From DASUGC01 sp035606665 (GTDB lineage Bacteria; Acidobacteriota; Vicinamibacteria; Vicinamibacterales; SCN-69-37), in NCBI GenBank assembly GCA_035606665.1, contig DATNEY010000013.1:1-64000 (forward strand): a stretch of 64,000 nucleotides of DNA. The letters are read 5' to 3'. Made by a program: the position numbers and the translations under genes. How positions within the stretch are numbered: the first letter of the stretch is position 1; every line of letters begins with the position of its first letter. The notes under the pieces were generated by a model. The model was given only the letters and a program-made list of their open reading frames with translations. It did not search any database and was not told the DNA's origin. Shown here in pieces: positions 36,532 to 44,845 of the stretch.

Positions 36532-36960
36532 ATGATGTCGCCAGAGGATGTTCGGGGCTTCTTCGCCGATCGCGTTCCCTTGTGGAAGGCGCGGAACGCG
36601 CAGGCGCTCGCCGACGGGCATGCCGTTGACGGGCGGGTCTCGAGTCCGATGTGGCGCGAGCGGCTGGGACGCGACGCGATCCTGGAGTCGTACCGGCAGT
36701 TGTTCGAGACTTTTCCAGACTGGGATTTTCAGGGACAGGACCTGATCATCGACGGCCCGCTCGTCGCGCAATCTTTCTCGGCGACCGCAACGCTCGAAGG
36801 CGAGTTCATGGGCCTGCCGCCGACCCATCGCCGGTGCCAGATCGAGGGCGTCCGCCTGTACGAAATGAAGGACGGTCTGATTCAAAGCGAGCGCCGCATG
36901 TACGACTTCACCGGTCTTCTGATTCAACTGGGCGTGTTGAAATCCAAACCTACGCGATAG
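36532..36960 (+). CDS. SnoaL/NTF2-like protein
   Basis: A 142-residue protein with the cone-shaped NTF2-like outline: an N-terminal helix (SPEDVRGFFADRVPLWKARN), GRDAILESYRQLFETFPDWDFQ, and strands LVAQSFSATATLEGEFMGLPPT and IEGVRLYEMKDGLIQSERRMYDF. This matches the SnoaL-like ester cyclase/limonene-epoxide hydrolase group. The substrate is unknown. I chose ATG 36532; ATG 36535 is equally possible. It starts a tight plus-strand run, and the next start is one base after its stop. Confidence 0.75.
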   Translation: MMSPEDVRGFFADRVPLWKARNAQALADGHAVDGRVSSPMWRERLGRDAILESYRQLFETFPDWDFQGQDLIIDGPLVAQSFSATATLEGEFMGLPPTHRRCQIEGVRLYEMKDGLIQSERRMYDFTGLLIQLGVLKSKPTR

Positions 36961-36961
36961 C

Positions 36962-37999
36962 ATGAGGACAATGAAGAAGATCCCGCTGGTTCTGGCGTCG
37001 GCGCTCGCCGCCACGGTTCTTGCTGCCGCACAGTCTCCAAAGACGCATCGGCTCGAAGCGCGACCGGACACGGTTGCGTACGGTTATTACTGGTCGGAAG
37101 CGAAACCAGTGCTGCGAGTCGCGTCGGGCGACATCATCGACGTCGATACGCTGCTCACCAACAACCCGGCCGGGCTCGCGCGGGCGGGCGTCCCTGACGA
37201 CAAGATTCAGGCGTCGCTCAAGGCGGTCGTCGAGGCCTTTCCGAACGGCAATCCCGGGCGCGGGCCTGGCGGGCACATTCTCACAGGACCGGTCTTCGTC
37301 GAGGGCGCGGAACCAGGTGACGCGCTCGAAGTCAAGGTTCTGTCGATCGATCTGCCGATCGACTACGGCTACAACGGCTGCAGCGGTTTCGTGCCGGAGA
37401 ACTGCGACCGTTCGCAGCGCCAGAAGATCTTCACGTTCGATCGGAAGGCGATGACGTCGGAGTTCAACGCGGGCATCGTGATTCCGTTGAAACCCTTCTT
37501 CGGCAGCATGGGCGTTGCGCCGGCGCCGGAGATGGGACGCGTCAGCAGCAACCCTCCAGGCCGCCACGCGGGCAACCTCGACAATCGCGAGCTGGTCGCC
37601 GGATCGACGCTGTACATCCCGGTGTTCGTGGCGGGCGCGCTCTTCGAGATCGGCGACGGACACGCGGCGCAGGGCGACGGAGAAGTGGACCAGACCGCGA
37701 TTGAAACGTCGCTCCGCGGTCGTCTGCGGCTGACGGTTCGCAAGGACATGAGGCTCACCTGGCCGCGCGCCGAAACGGCGACCGACTTCATCGCGATGGC
37801 GACCGATCCCGACCTGACTGTCGCGACGAAGGCCGCGATTCAGGAAATGGTGGACTTCCTCGCTTCGACGAAGGGACTGACGAAGCACGAGGCCTACCAG
37901 CTCACCAGCATTGCCGCGCACGTGGCCGTCACGCAGCTCGTGGACGCGCCGAACAAGGGCGTCCACGTGAAGATCCCGAAGAGCATCTTCCGAAAGTGA
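36962..37999 (+). CDS. Exported acetamidase/formamidase-family protein
   Basis: A 345-residue protein with a signal peptide (KKIPLVLASALAATVLAAAQ) and the beta-rich FmdA/AmdA fold. GHILTGPVFVEGAEPGDALEVKVLSI is followed by SNPPGRHAGNLDNRELVAGSTLYIPV and the family motif GDGHAAQGDGEV. Acetamidase/formamidase enzymes hydrolyse small amides to ammonia and an acid. The exported location suggests scavenging of extracellular amides (inference). ATG 36971 is an alternative start. Its stop overlaps the patatin start as GTGA. Confidence 0.85.
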   Translation: MRTMKKIPLVLASALAATVLAAAQSPKTHRLEARPDTVAYGYYWSEAKPVLRVASGDIIDVDTLLTNNPAGLARAGVPDDKIQASLKAVVEAFPNGNPGRGPGGHILTGPVFVEGAEPGDALEVKVLSIDLPIDYGYNGCSGFVPENCDRSQRQKIFTFDRKAMTSEFNAGIVIPLKPFFGSMGVAPAPEMGRVSSNPPGRHAGNLDNRELVAGSTLYIPVFVAGALFEIGDGHAAQGDGEVDQTAIETSLRGRLRLTVRKDMRLTWPRAETATDFIAMATDPDLTVATKAAIQEMVDFLASTKGLTKHEAYQLTSIAAHVAVTQLVDAPNKGVHVKIPKSIFRK

Positions 38000-38907
38000 T
38001 CGTCGAGCTGCTGCGCGCCCGCGCGGCGCGGGCCAGCCGCGCGCCGCACGGCGACGGCGCCAGCATCGCACTGTGCGTGGAAGGCGGCGCCATGCGTGGC
38101 GTCGTCTCCGCCGGCATGGTGTCGGCGCTCGAGGACCTCGGCCTCGTGCGCGCTTTCGACGCCGTGTACGGCTCCTCGGCAGGCGCCATCAACGCCGCGT
38201 ACTTTCTCGCCGGGCAGGCCGCATTCGGCACCGCGATCTACGCCGAAGACATCAACAATCGTCACTTCATCGATCTCCGCAGGATTCTCACCGGAGGACC
38301 GGTCGTGGATCTTGGATTCCTGCTGGATGACGTCGCCGTGAAGCGGAAGCCGCTCGACACGGCGCGCGTGCTCGGATCACCCAGCCCGCTCACGGTCATG
38401 GCCACCGATGTCGCGACGGCCTCGCGCGCCGCGCTGCGCGGATTCCGCGACGCCCCTGCCCTCTTCACTGCACTGCGCGCAGGCGCCACAATGCCGGTAC
38501 TGGCCGGGCCACCGGTCACGCACGAAGGCCGTCAGTACCTCGACGCGTCCCTGACGGAACCGATCCCGGTGTCCGTCGCCGAAGCCGACGGACACACGCA
38601 CATCCTTGCGCTGCTCACGCGGCCCGGCGCGAGTCCACGGGCCACGACTGCTTTCGATCGATGGTACGTGCTGCCGAGACTCCGCCGGCTCTCGCCGGCG
38701 CTCGCGGATCTGTATGCCGGCCGCGGCGAGCCGTACGCGGGCCTGCTGTCCGCGATCGACCGAGGCCGCGGGCCGCTCGGACGCTCTTCCGTGCTGGGCC
38801 TGCGGCCGGCGCCGCCGGTCGTGAGCAAGCTGGAACGATCGAGTGACGTGCTTCGACGGGCCGCACGCGGCGGGTTCGACGCCGTCATGCAGGCGTTTGG
38901 CAAGTAG
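37996..38907 (+). CDS. Patatin-like phospholipase
   Basis: A 303-residue protein starting at a GTG that overlaps the previous stop. The oxyanion loop is EGGAMRGVVSAG, the nucleophile elbow is GSSAG with S61, and the second dyad residue is D183 in YLDASLTEPIPV, where the usual DGG/DGA reads DAS. A short basic N-terminus has no signal peptide. It is probably a cytosolic or membrane-associated lipid acyl hydrolase of the RssA/YjjU kind. The C-terminal 80 residues are Arg-rich. Confidence 0.87.
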   Translation: MIVELLRARAARASRAPHGDGASIALCVEGGAMRGVVSAGMVSALEDLGLVRAFDAVYGSSAGAINAAYFLAGQAAFGTAIYAEDINNRHFIDLRRILTGGPVVDLGFLLDDVAVKRKPLDTARVLGSPSPLTVMATDVATASRAALRGFRDAPALFTALRAGATMPVLAGPPVTHEGRQYLDASLTEPIPVSVAEADGHTHILALLTRPGASPRATTAFDRWYVLPRLRRLSPALADLYAGRGEPYAGLLSAIDRGRGPLGRSSVLGLRPAPPVVSKLERSSDVLRRAARGGFDAVMQAFGK

Positions 38908-38916
38908 AATCCCGTT

Positions 38917-41493
38917 GTGCGCCGGCTTGGTCTCATCCTCATCACGCTGCTCGTTGCCGCAGGCGTTGCGTTCTGGATCTACTCGCGAAGAGCGCCGGAC
39001 GGCCAGGTCCCGGGCATCGCGCTGGCGCTCGCCGAGGATCGCGCGGCACGCGTCGGCGATCTGCAGTACGACGTCACGCTCACGGTACCGGCGAAACGTG
39101 ACGAGCCGATCGCCGCGCACATGCGCGCGCAGTTCCAGCTCAAGGACAGGACCAAGCCGCTCGCTTTCGACTTCGCCCAGCCAGTCGAGAGGCTCCTCGC
39201 GATGCACGCGAACGGAAATATCATTCCGCCGGCCGTCGACAATCAGCACATCGTGATTCCGGCATCGGCCCTCGCCGACGGCCCCAACATTGTCGAATTC
39301 GAGTTCCAGGCAGGCGACGCGCCGCTCAACCGGAGCGACGACTTTCTCTACGCACTGTTCGTGCCCGCGCGGGCGTCCCTCGCGATGCCCGTGTTCGATC
39401 AGCCAGACCTCAAGGCGAAGTGGCGGCTGATCCTGAACATTCCCAAGGACTGGACGGCCGTGTCGAACGGCAAGCAGGCCGGCCACACGGACATGCCGGC
39501 CCACACCGGTCTGGTTTTCGATCAGACGCCGCCGATCCCGACCTACCTGTTCTCGTTTGCGGCCGGCAAGTTCTCGATCGACACGGATCAGCGTGCCGGG
39601 CGGACGTTCCGGATGTTGCATCGGGAGACGGACGCGGCGAAACTCGCGCGGAACCGCCAGGCGATTTACGACCTTCACGCGCAGGCGCTGTCGTTTCTCG
39701 AGAGCTACACGGGCATTCCGTATCCGTTCGAGAAATTCGACTTCGTCGCCATTCCGTCGTTCCAGTTCGGCGGCATGGAACACCCCGGCAGCGTCTTCTA
39801 CAACGCCAGCAGTCTGTTCCTCGACGAGTCCGCGACGCAGAACCAGATGCTGGGGCGCGCGAGCCTAATCGCCCACGAGACGTCGCACATGTGGTTCGGC
39901 GACCTGGTGACGATGAGGTGGTTCAACGATGTGTGGATGAAGGAGGTCTTCGCCAACTTCATGGCGGCGAAGATCGTGAACCCCTCGTTCCCGAATGTGA
40001 ACCACGAGCTGCGATTCCTCTACCAGCACTATCCGGCCGCGTACGACGTCGACCGCACGGACGGCGCGAATCCGATCCGGCAGGATCTGGCCAACCTGAA
40101 CGAAGCTGGATCTCTTTACGGCGCCATCATTTATCAGAAGGCGCCGATCGTCATGCGGCAGCTCGAGCTTCTGATGGGCGCGGACAAGTTCCGTGACGGC
40201 CTGCGCGAGTACCTCGGAGCCCACAAGTTCGCCAACGCGACGTGGCCGGATCTGATCCGCGTCCTCGACGCGCGTACGGACGCGGATCTCAAGGCGTGGA
40301 GCCGCGCCTGGGTCGAGGACCGGGGACGGCCGCGGATCACGGTGGACGTCGATCGCGGGCCGGACGTCACGCGCATCTCAATCTCGCAGGACGATCCGAT
40401 GGGGAGATCGCTCGTCTGGCCGGAGAAGCTCGCCGTAGCGATTGCGCAGGGGGACCGGGTCGAGATCAAGGACGTCGATCTCGATCGCGCCGGCATCATC
40501 AACGTGCCGGCGGGCCGGCCGGTCAGCTGGGTGCTGCCGACCGCGCGCGGCCTCGGGTACGGCGACTTCGTGCTGGACTCGGCAAACCTGGAAGCGGTCG
40601 CGACGGCGTTGCCGAAGATGACCGAGGCGCTGATGCGCGGATCGGCGCTGGTGACATTGTGGGAGTCGATGCTCGACGGCCGCCTCGCGCCGGATCGGAT
40701 GCGCGCCGTACTCACCGCCGCCCTGCCGGCGGAAAGCGACGAGCTCAACATCAGCCAGATGCTGGAATACACGCGCGCGCTGTTCTGGCGGTACACGGCC
40801 GCTGACGATCGTCGAGACGTTGCTCCAGCTCTGGAAGCGCTCCTGAAGAGTGGGCTCGATCGGGCGAAGACCACCAGCCAGAAGGCGGCGTGGTTCGGGA
40901 CGCTCCGGTCCGTCTCGACCACGGTGGATACACTTGCGTGGCTCGAAAAGGTCTGGAGCCGTGACGTGAAGATCGCCGGCCTGCCGATGTCGGAGACTGA
41001 CGAAGCCGACCTGGCTCTCGACCTGGCGGTGCGCGACGTCGCCAACGCCGGTGCAATCCTCGATCAACAGTACGCGCGTCCGACGAACGCCGATCGCAAG
41101 GCAAGGTTTGCGTTCGTCCGGCCCGCCGTCTCGAGCGACGCGGCTACGCGCGAAGCGTTCTTTCAGAGTCTCAAGGACGTGAAAAACCGCCGGCGCGAGT
41201 CGTGGGTGCTCGATGCCGCGCGCTATCTCCACCACCCCCTGCGATCGGCGGCGTCGAAGAAACTCGTGCGCGACGCGCTCGCGCTCGTCCGGGAGATCCA
41301 GCAGACCGGCGACATCTTCTTCCCGAAGCGATGGGCGGACGCAACGCTCTCCGGCTACCAGTCGCCACAGACCGCCTCGGAGGTGCGTCAGTTCATTGAG
41401 GCGTTGCCGGCGGACTACCCTCTCAGACTGAAATGGGTGCTGCTCTCCTCAGCCGACCCGCTCTTCAGAGCGGCCAGAATCCTGCATCAATAG
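38917..41493 (+). CDS. M1-family zinc metallo-aminopeptidase
   Basis: An 858-residue enzyme with an N-terminal signal anchor (LGLILITLLVAAGVAFWIY), so probably periplasmic. The zinc site is HETSH (320-324) with the third ligand E343 exactly 18 residues on (MKEVFANF). The exopeptidase motif reads GGMEH (285-289) instead of the common GAMEN. Upstream is the M1 beta-saddle, downstream the small beta domain (about 440-540) and a helical ERAP-like C-terminal domain. It starts at a GTG nine bases after the patatin gene. A long palindrome begins immediately after its stop. Confidence 0.92.
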   Translation: MRRLGLILITLLVAAGVAFWIYSRRAPDGQVPGIALALAEDRAARVGDLQYDVTLTVPAKRDEPIAAHMRAQFQLKDRTKPLAFDFAQPVERLLAMHANGNIIPPAVDNQHIVIPASALADGPNIVEFEFQAGDAPLNRSDDFLYALFVPARASLAMPVFDQPDLKAKWRLILNIPKDWTAVSNGKQAGHTDMPAHTGLVFDQTPPIPTYLFSFAAGKFSIDTDQRAGRTFRMLHRETDAAKLARNRQAIYDLHAQALSFLESYTGIPYPFEKFDFVAIPSFQFGGMEHPGSVFYNASSLFLDESATQNQMLGRASLIAHETSHMWFGDLVTMRWFNDVWMKEVFANFMAAKIVNPSFPNVNHELRFLYQHYPAAYDVDRTDGANPIRQDLANLNEAGSLYGAIIYQKAPIVMRQLELLMGADKFRDGLREYLGAHKFANATWPDLIRVLDARTDADLKAWSRAWVEDRGRPRITVDVDRGPDVTRISISQDDPMGRSLVWPEKLAVAIAQGDRVEIKDVDLDRAGIINVPAGRPVSWVLPTARGLGYGDFVLDSANLEAVATALPKMTEALMRGSALVTLWESMLDGRLAPDRMRAVLTAALPAESDELNISQMLEYTRALFWRYTAADDRRDVAPALEALLKSGLDRAKTTSQKAAWFGTLRSVSTTVDTLAWLEKVWSRDVKIAGLPMSETDEADLALDLAVRDVANAGAILDQQYARPTNADRKARFAFVRPAVSSDAATREAFFQSLKDVKNRRRESWVLDAARYLHHPLRSAASKKLVRDALALVREIQQTGDIFFPKRWADATLSGYQSPQTASEVRQFIEALPADYPLRLKWVLLSSADPLFRAARILHQ

Positions 41494-41624
41494 CGACGCC
41501 TCAAACACACACAGAGATCACCAAGGCCGGGTGAGACCACAGAGTCACTTTGGGTTTGTTCGGCCCCAAGGAATCTTTGTGGTCTCTGCTGTTCTTAGTG
41601 ATCTCCGTGTGTGTCTGAGGCGCC
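41494..41624. repeat. Large palindromic element, CTCAGACACAC family copy A
   Basis: The outer arms CGCCTCAAACACACACAGAG (from 41497) and CTCCGTGTGTGTCTGAGGCG (to 41622) pair with few mismatches and continue into GATCACCAAGG and CTTAGTGATC. An inner stem pairs AGACCACA with TGTGGTCT. The element exactly fills the gap between two convergent genes. Related copies lie at 44732-44845 and 49124-49141. Confidence 0.75.
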
Positions 41625-43523
41625 CTACCGGACGAACTCGTACAGCCGTGTCGGTTTGCCGCGCCAGTGGGCGACGCGGATCAACTTGAACTCGGGCCGC
41701 CCATCGAGCCGATCCATGACATTGCGGCACGGATCGCCCATGAACGAGCAGTTCACGGTGATGTGCGTGACGCCGCGCGTGCGCAGCGCGGCGATTGACG
41801 CCGGATCGGGGAAGTCCTTCGCGAGCTCCAGGAGCTGCTTGTGCCCATCCGGCGTGAAGCCGCTGTATCCGTTGACCATCGGCAACCAGTGCCACAACGA
41901 GAAGTACATGTATGGCAGTTCGCTCGTGGTCATTTCATCGTGCTGCTCGAACGGAAACTCGGCGAGGACCACTTCCCGGGATCTGCCGGCGATCGCTTGA
42001 TCCTGATAGATCCGCGGAGCGTCGGTGTAGACCGGGTACAGAGTGAGCGACGGAGCAAGGTCCACGACCATCGACACGACAACCGCCGCGAACATCAGCC
42101 CACGGCGCCATGCCGTCCTCTGCGTTCGCAACAGTCGCCGCACGCCGAAGGCCGCGAGAACGGCAAGGCTGATCCCGAGCAGCACGCTAAACCGGGCGGG
42201 CACTCTCATGCCGCGATAGCCAGGCACCCACTCATAGAAGAACGGATACAGGCTGCCCTTCATGCCTCGAGACATGTCGAACGACACGAGCATTCCGCTG
42301 GCAAAGGCCGCCCGAACCGGGCCGATCGGCGGAGCCATGGCGATGGCTGAAAGGACGATCGGTGTCACGCCCGGGAAGAGCGCGCGTTCGGGGTTCTTGT
42401 CTTCGAGCCAATGCCCGCCGTGCGTGGCCAGCCTCGGATGCGGGCGGAAGTAGTCCGCAACCTCGGCGCTGTAGAACTCGACGGCGCTGCTCTCCCGATC
42501 GCCCTTGATGGATTGGGCCGCGAAATAGGGCTTCGCCAGCGGCGCGGCCACAGCCACCGCGACCACGCCCGCCGCCAGAGTCTTCAACAGCAGCTGCCGC
42601 CATGGCCAATGGCGCCCGAGGGCCATGACCGCGACAACCGGCACGAGATATACCGGAAAGAAGGCGCCGCAGTACATCGACGAGTAGAGCTGCGCGCACG
42701 CGGCCAGAGCAGCGGCGATGGCGTAGGCGAGCCGGCGGGATTCAGCGAAACGAACCACGAACATCAACGACAACGGCATCCACATCGTCATCACCTGCTC
42801 GAGATGGCTGTAGTGCTCGAGCCGGTACGGGTGAAACATGTAGAAGAGGCCGCCTGCGAAACTCGCGGACGCTGACAGTCCGAGCCGCCTGAGCAACAGA
42901 TAAGTGGTCAGGCCGTTCGCGGGAAAGACCGCCAGCAGCAGGATGTTGTAGACGATGAGGGGATGAAGGCCGGCGGCGAACAGCGGCGCCGCGAACATCG
43001 ACGGCAGCAGCATCGACTCCGACAGCGTGAACGTCAGCGGTGTCGGATAGAAGATGTTCGCATCGAAGAGCGCCCTGGGATCGCCCTGCAGCTGGTGAAA
43101 CACCCATCCCATTCGCCACATCGAGAAGAGCGGGTCACCCAGATCCGGCACGCTCGTCATCTGCAGCAGCTGTTGCCGAAGCATGGCGAGACCGATGCCG
43201 CAGAACGCCGTGACGACCACCGGCAGGTGCCACCATCGCGCTGGCGCGTTGTCGGAGCTGTCCGCGGCCGGGTCGTACCATCTGCGCCAGAGGCGGCGAT
43301 AGGACTCGAGAGGGCGCCCGAAAAAGTCGTCGCTCCGCAGCCAACGCCAGCGTATGAAAGCGAGAATCAGGGCGAGCAGGAACGGACGGTCGCCACGTCG
43401 CGAGGAGATCCGCATCCCGAACGGCTCGGCATAGAACCCACCGGTGAGCTCAATGAGCACCGCGCCCGCGATGAACAGGACGATGAAGGCGTCGAGAATG
43501 AAGAGACCGCGCCGGGAACGCAC
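41625..43523 (-). CDS. Polytopic GT-C-like membrane glycosyltransferase
   Basis: A 632-residue membrane protein with at least ten hydrophobic segments. The first large loop carries DLGDPLFSMWRMGWVFHQLQ and ANIFYPTPLTFTLSESMLLPS, a pattern common in GT-C-type putative mannosyltransferases, and FHPYRLEHYSHLEQ follows the central helices. The C-terminal 130 residues are soluble (GYSGFTPDGHKQLLELAKDF, VNCSFMGDPCRNVMDRL) with a Cys pair. The role is probably sugar transfer at the periplasmic face. It starts 24 bases after the SDR gene stop in the same direction. Confidence 0.7.
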   Translation of the reverse strand: MRSRRGLFILDAFIVLFIAGAVLIELTGGFYAEPFGMRISSRRGDRPFLLALILAFIRWRWLRSDDFFGRPLESYRRLWRRWYDPAADSSDNAPARWWHLPVVVTAFCGIGLAMLRQQLLQMTSVPDLGDPLFSMWRMGWVFHQLQGDPRALFDANIFYPTPLTFTLSESMLLPSMFAAPLFAAGLHPLIVYNILLLAVFPANGLTTYLLLRRLGLSASASFAGGLFYMFHPYRLEHYSHLEQVMTMWMPLSLMFVVRFAESRRLAYAIAAALAACAQLYSSMYCGAFFPVYLVPVVAVMALGRHWPWRQLLLKTLAAGVVAVAVAAPLAKPYFAAQSIKGDRESSAVEFYSAEVADYFRPHPRLATHGGHWLEDKNPERALFPGVTPIVLSAIAMAPPIGPVRAAFASGMLVSFDMSRGMKGSLYPFFYEWVPGYRGMRVPARFSVLLGISLAVLAAFGVRRLLRTQRTAWRRGLMFAAVVVSMVVDLAPSLTLYPVYTDAPRIYQDQAIAGRSREVVLAEFPFEQHDEMTTSELPYMYFSLWHWLPMVNGYSGFTPDGHKQLLELAKDFPDPASIAALRTRGVTHITVNCSFMGDPCRNVMDRLDGRPEFKLIRVAHWRGKPTRLYEFVR

Positions 43524-43547
43524 GGCGAGATGGTACCAAGACCGCTG

Positions 43548-44336
43548 CTACATCAGCGCGCGAATCCATCCTCCGTCGATGGCCAGCGACTGGCCTGTGA
43601 TGTAGCTGGCGCGCTCGGACGCGAGAAACGCCGCGGCCGCGGCAAACTCGCGGGGCTCGCCGATGCGATGCATCGGAATCTCCGCCTCCCACCTTCCGAT
43701 GAACTCAGCGGGGGTGATACCGCCGGTGACGGCCATCTGCTCCGCCAAATCCACGACGCGCTCCGTGCGGGTGTAGCCCGGCAGGAGGTTGTTCACCGTG
43801 ATCCCGTCGGTCGCGACCTCGTTGGCCAGAGTCCGCGCGTACGCAATGACCGCCATCCGCAAGCTGTTCGAGAGCACGAGACCATCGATCGGCTGTTTGG
43901 CCGCGATCGACGTGATGTTCAGGATGCGGCCCCATCGGCGTTCGCGCATGCCCGGCAGCGCGGCGCGTACGAATCCGACGACGCTCGAAAGAAGGATGCG
44001 GGTCGCCGCATCCCAGTCCTCAGCGGCGAGCGACTCGACGCGCCCGGCTTTGGGTCCACCTGAGTTCGTGACCAGGATGTCGATGCGGCCGAATACGCGC
44101 AGCGTCTCCGCGACGACCCGTTCGGGTTCGCCTGGGACCGAGACGTCGGAGGTGATTCCGAGCGCACGCGGGCCGCGCTCGGACATGGCCGTGACCGTTT
44201 CGTCGATTGCAGCCTGGCCTCGCGCGCAGATCGCGACTGTCGCGCCCTCGGCCGCGAGCTCCTCGGCCACGGCTCTGCCGAGGCCCTTGCTGCCGGCCGC
44301 CACGAGGGCGACCTTGCCGGCGAGGCCGAGATCCAC
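43548..44336 (-). CDS. Short-chain dehydrogenase/reductase-like protein with altered active site
   Basis: A 262-residue Rossmann protein annotated by resemblance as 3-oxoacyl-ACP-reductase-like. The cofactor loop is AAGSKGLG (13-20), the adenine-pocket D64 (SDVS) and NSGG (91-94) are present, and so is Ser143. The classical YxxxK, however, reads S156-NSL-R160. This matches the described SDR-like subgroup lacking the perfect catalytic tetrad. The C-terminus SYITGQSLAIDGGWIRALM is typical. It sits four bases after the cupin gene, so the pair may work together; the reaction is unknown. Confidence 0.85.
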   Translation of the reverse strand: MDLGLAGKVALVAAGSKGLGRAVAEELAAEGATVAICARGQAAIDETVTAMSERGPRALGITSDVSVPGEPERVVAETLRVFGRIDILVTNSGGPKAGRVESLAAEDWDAATRILLSSVVGFVRAALPGMRERRWGRILNITSIAAKQPIDGLVLSNSLRMAVIAYARTLANEVATDGITVNNLLPGYTRTERVVDLAEQMAVTGGITPAEFIGRWEAEIPMHRIGEPREFAAAAAFLASERASYITGQSLAIDGGWIRALM

Positions 44337-44340
44337 CGCC

Positions 44341-44712
44341 CTATTTCCTCAGGTAGTCGTCGGTCTTCGCCAGCCAGTCAGCGCGCGGCGGACTGAAGAC
44401 GTCGACGTCGAGCGTGTCCTCGAGTGCCTGCGCCTTGTGCCAGACCCATGACGGCAGGTGGAGCACCTCGCCGGCGCGGATCGTGATCTCCTCGGACTCG
44501 TCCTCGCCGATCCAGAAATGCAGCGCGCCCTCGAGGACGTACGTCAGCTGTTCGTTCTCGTGGTGGTGCCGCGGGACGACATTGCCCTTCTTCAGATAGA
44601 CATGCGCCAGCATCATCCGATCGCCGGTAACCAGCCGCCGTGAGAGGCCGCTATTCACCTCTTCGATGGGCATGTCGTTCCAGCGATAGAACGTCACTCC
44701 ATGTTTCGACAT
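44341..44712 (-). CDS. Small cupin-domain protein
   Basis: A single-domain cupin of about 123 residues (start ATG 44712, MSKHGVTFYRW; ATG 44739 is possible). Metal-binding motif 1 is PRHHHENEQLTYVLEG and motif 2 is LHLPSWVWHKAQAL, giving the usual three His and one Glu. It resembles cupins that act on small molecules or sense them. It lies four bases upstream of the degenerate SDR gene and is probably cotranslated. A palindromic repeat lies upstream. Confidence 0.83.
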   Translation of the reverse strand: MSKHGVTFYRWNDMPIEEVNSGLSRRLVTGDRMMLAHVYLKKGNVVPRHHHENEQLTYVLEGALHFWIGEDESEEITIRAGEVLHLPSWVWHKAQALEDTLDVDVFSPPRADWLAKTDDYLRK

Positions 44713-44731
44713 GCGCGAAAGATTAACACGT

Positions 44732-44845
44732 ACAGACACACACAGAGACCGCTGAGGACGACGGAGATCGCCAAGGAATGGTTTTCAAAACCAAACCTTG
44801 GTGGTCTTCCGTTTGCCTTGGTGGTCTCCGTGCGTGTCTGAGGCG
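44732..44845. repeat. Large palindromic element, CTCAGACACAC family copy B
   Basis: The left part ACAGACACACACAGAGACC (from 44732) and the right part GGTCTCCGTGCGTGTCTGAG (to 44842) match the arms of copy A. The centre is its own hairpin, CCAAGG-aa-TGGTTTT-c-AAAACCA-aa-CCTTGG (44771-44801). It lies between two minus-strand genes and ends at the next gene's stop codon. Confidence 0.75.

Noticed and set aside
36418..37071. A 217-residue minus-strand frame over the SnoaL-like gene
   Set aside because: The plus-strand frame has clear NTF2-like features and a fitting start. The opposite frame reads as an Arg/His-rich shadow.
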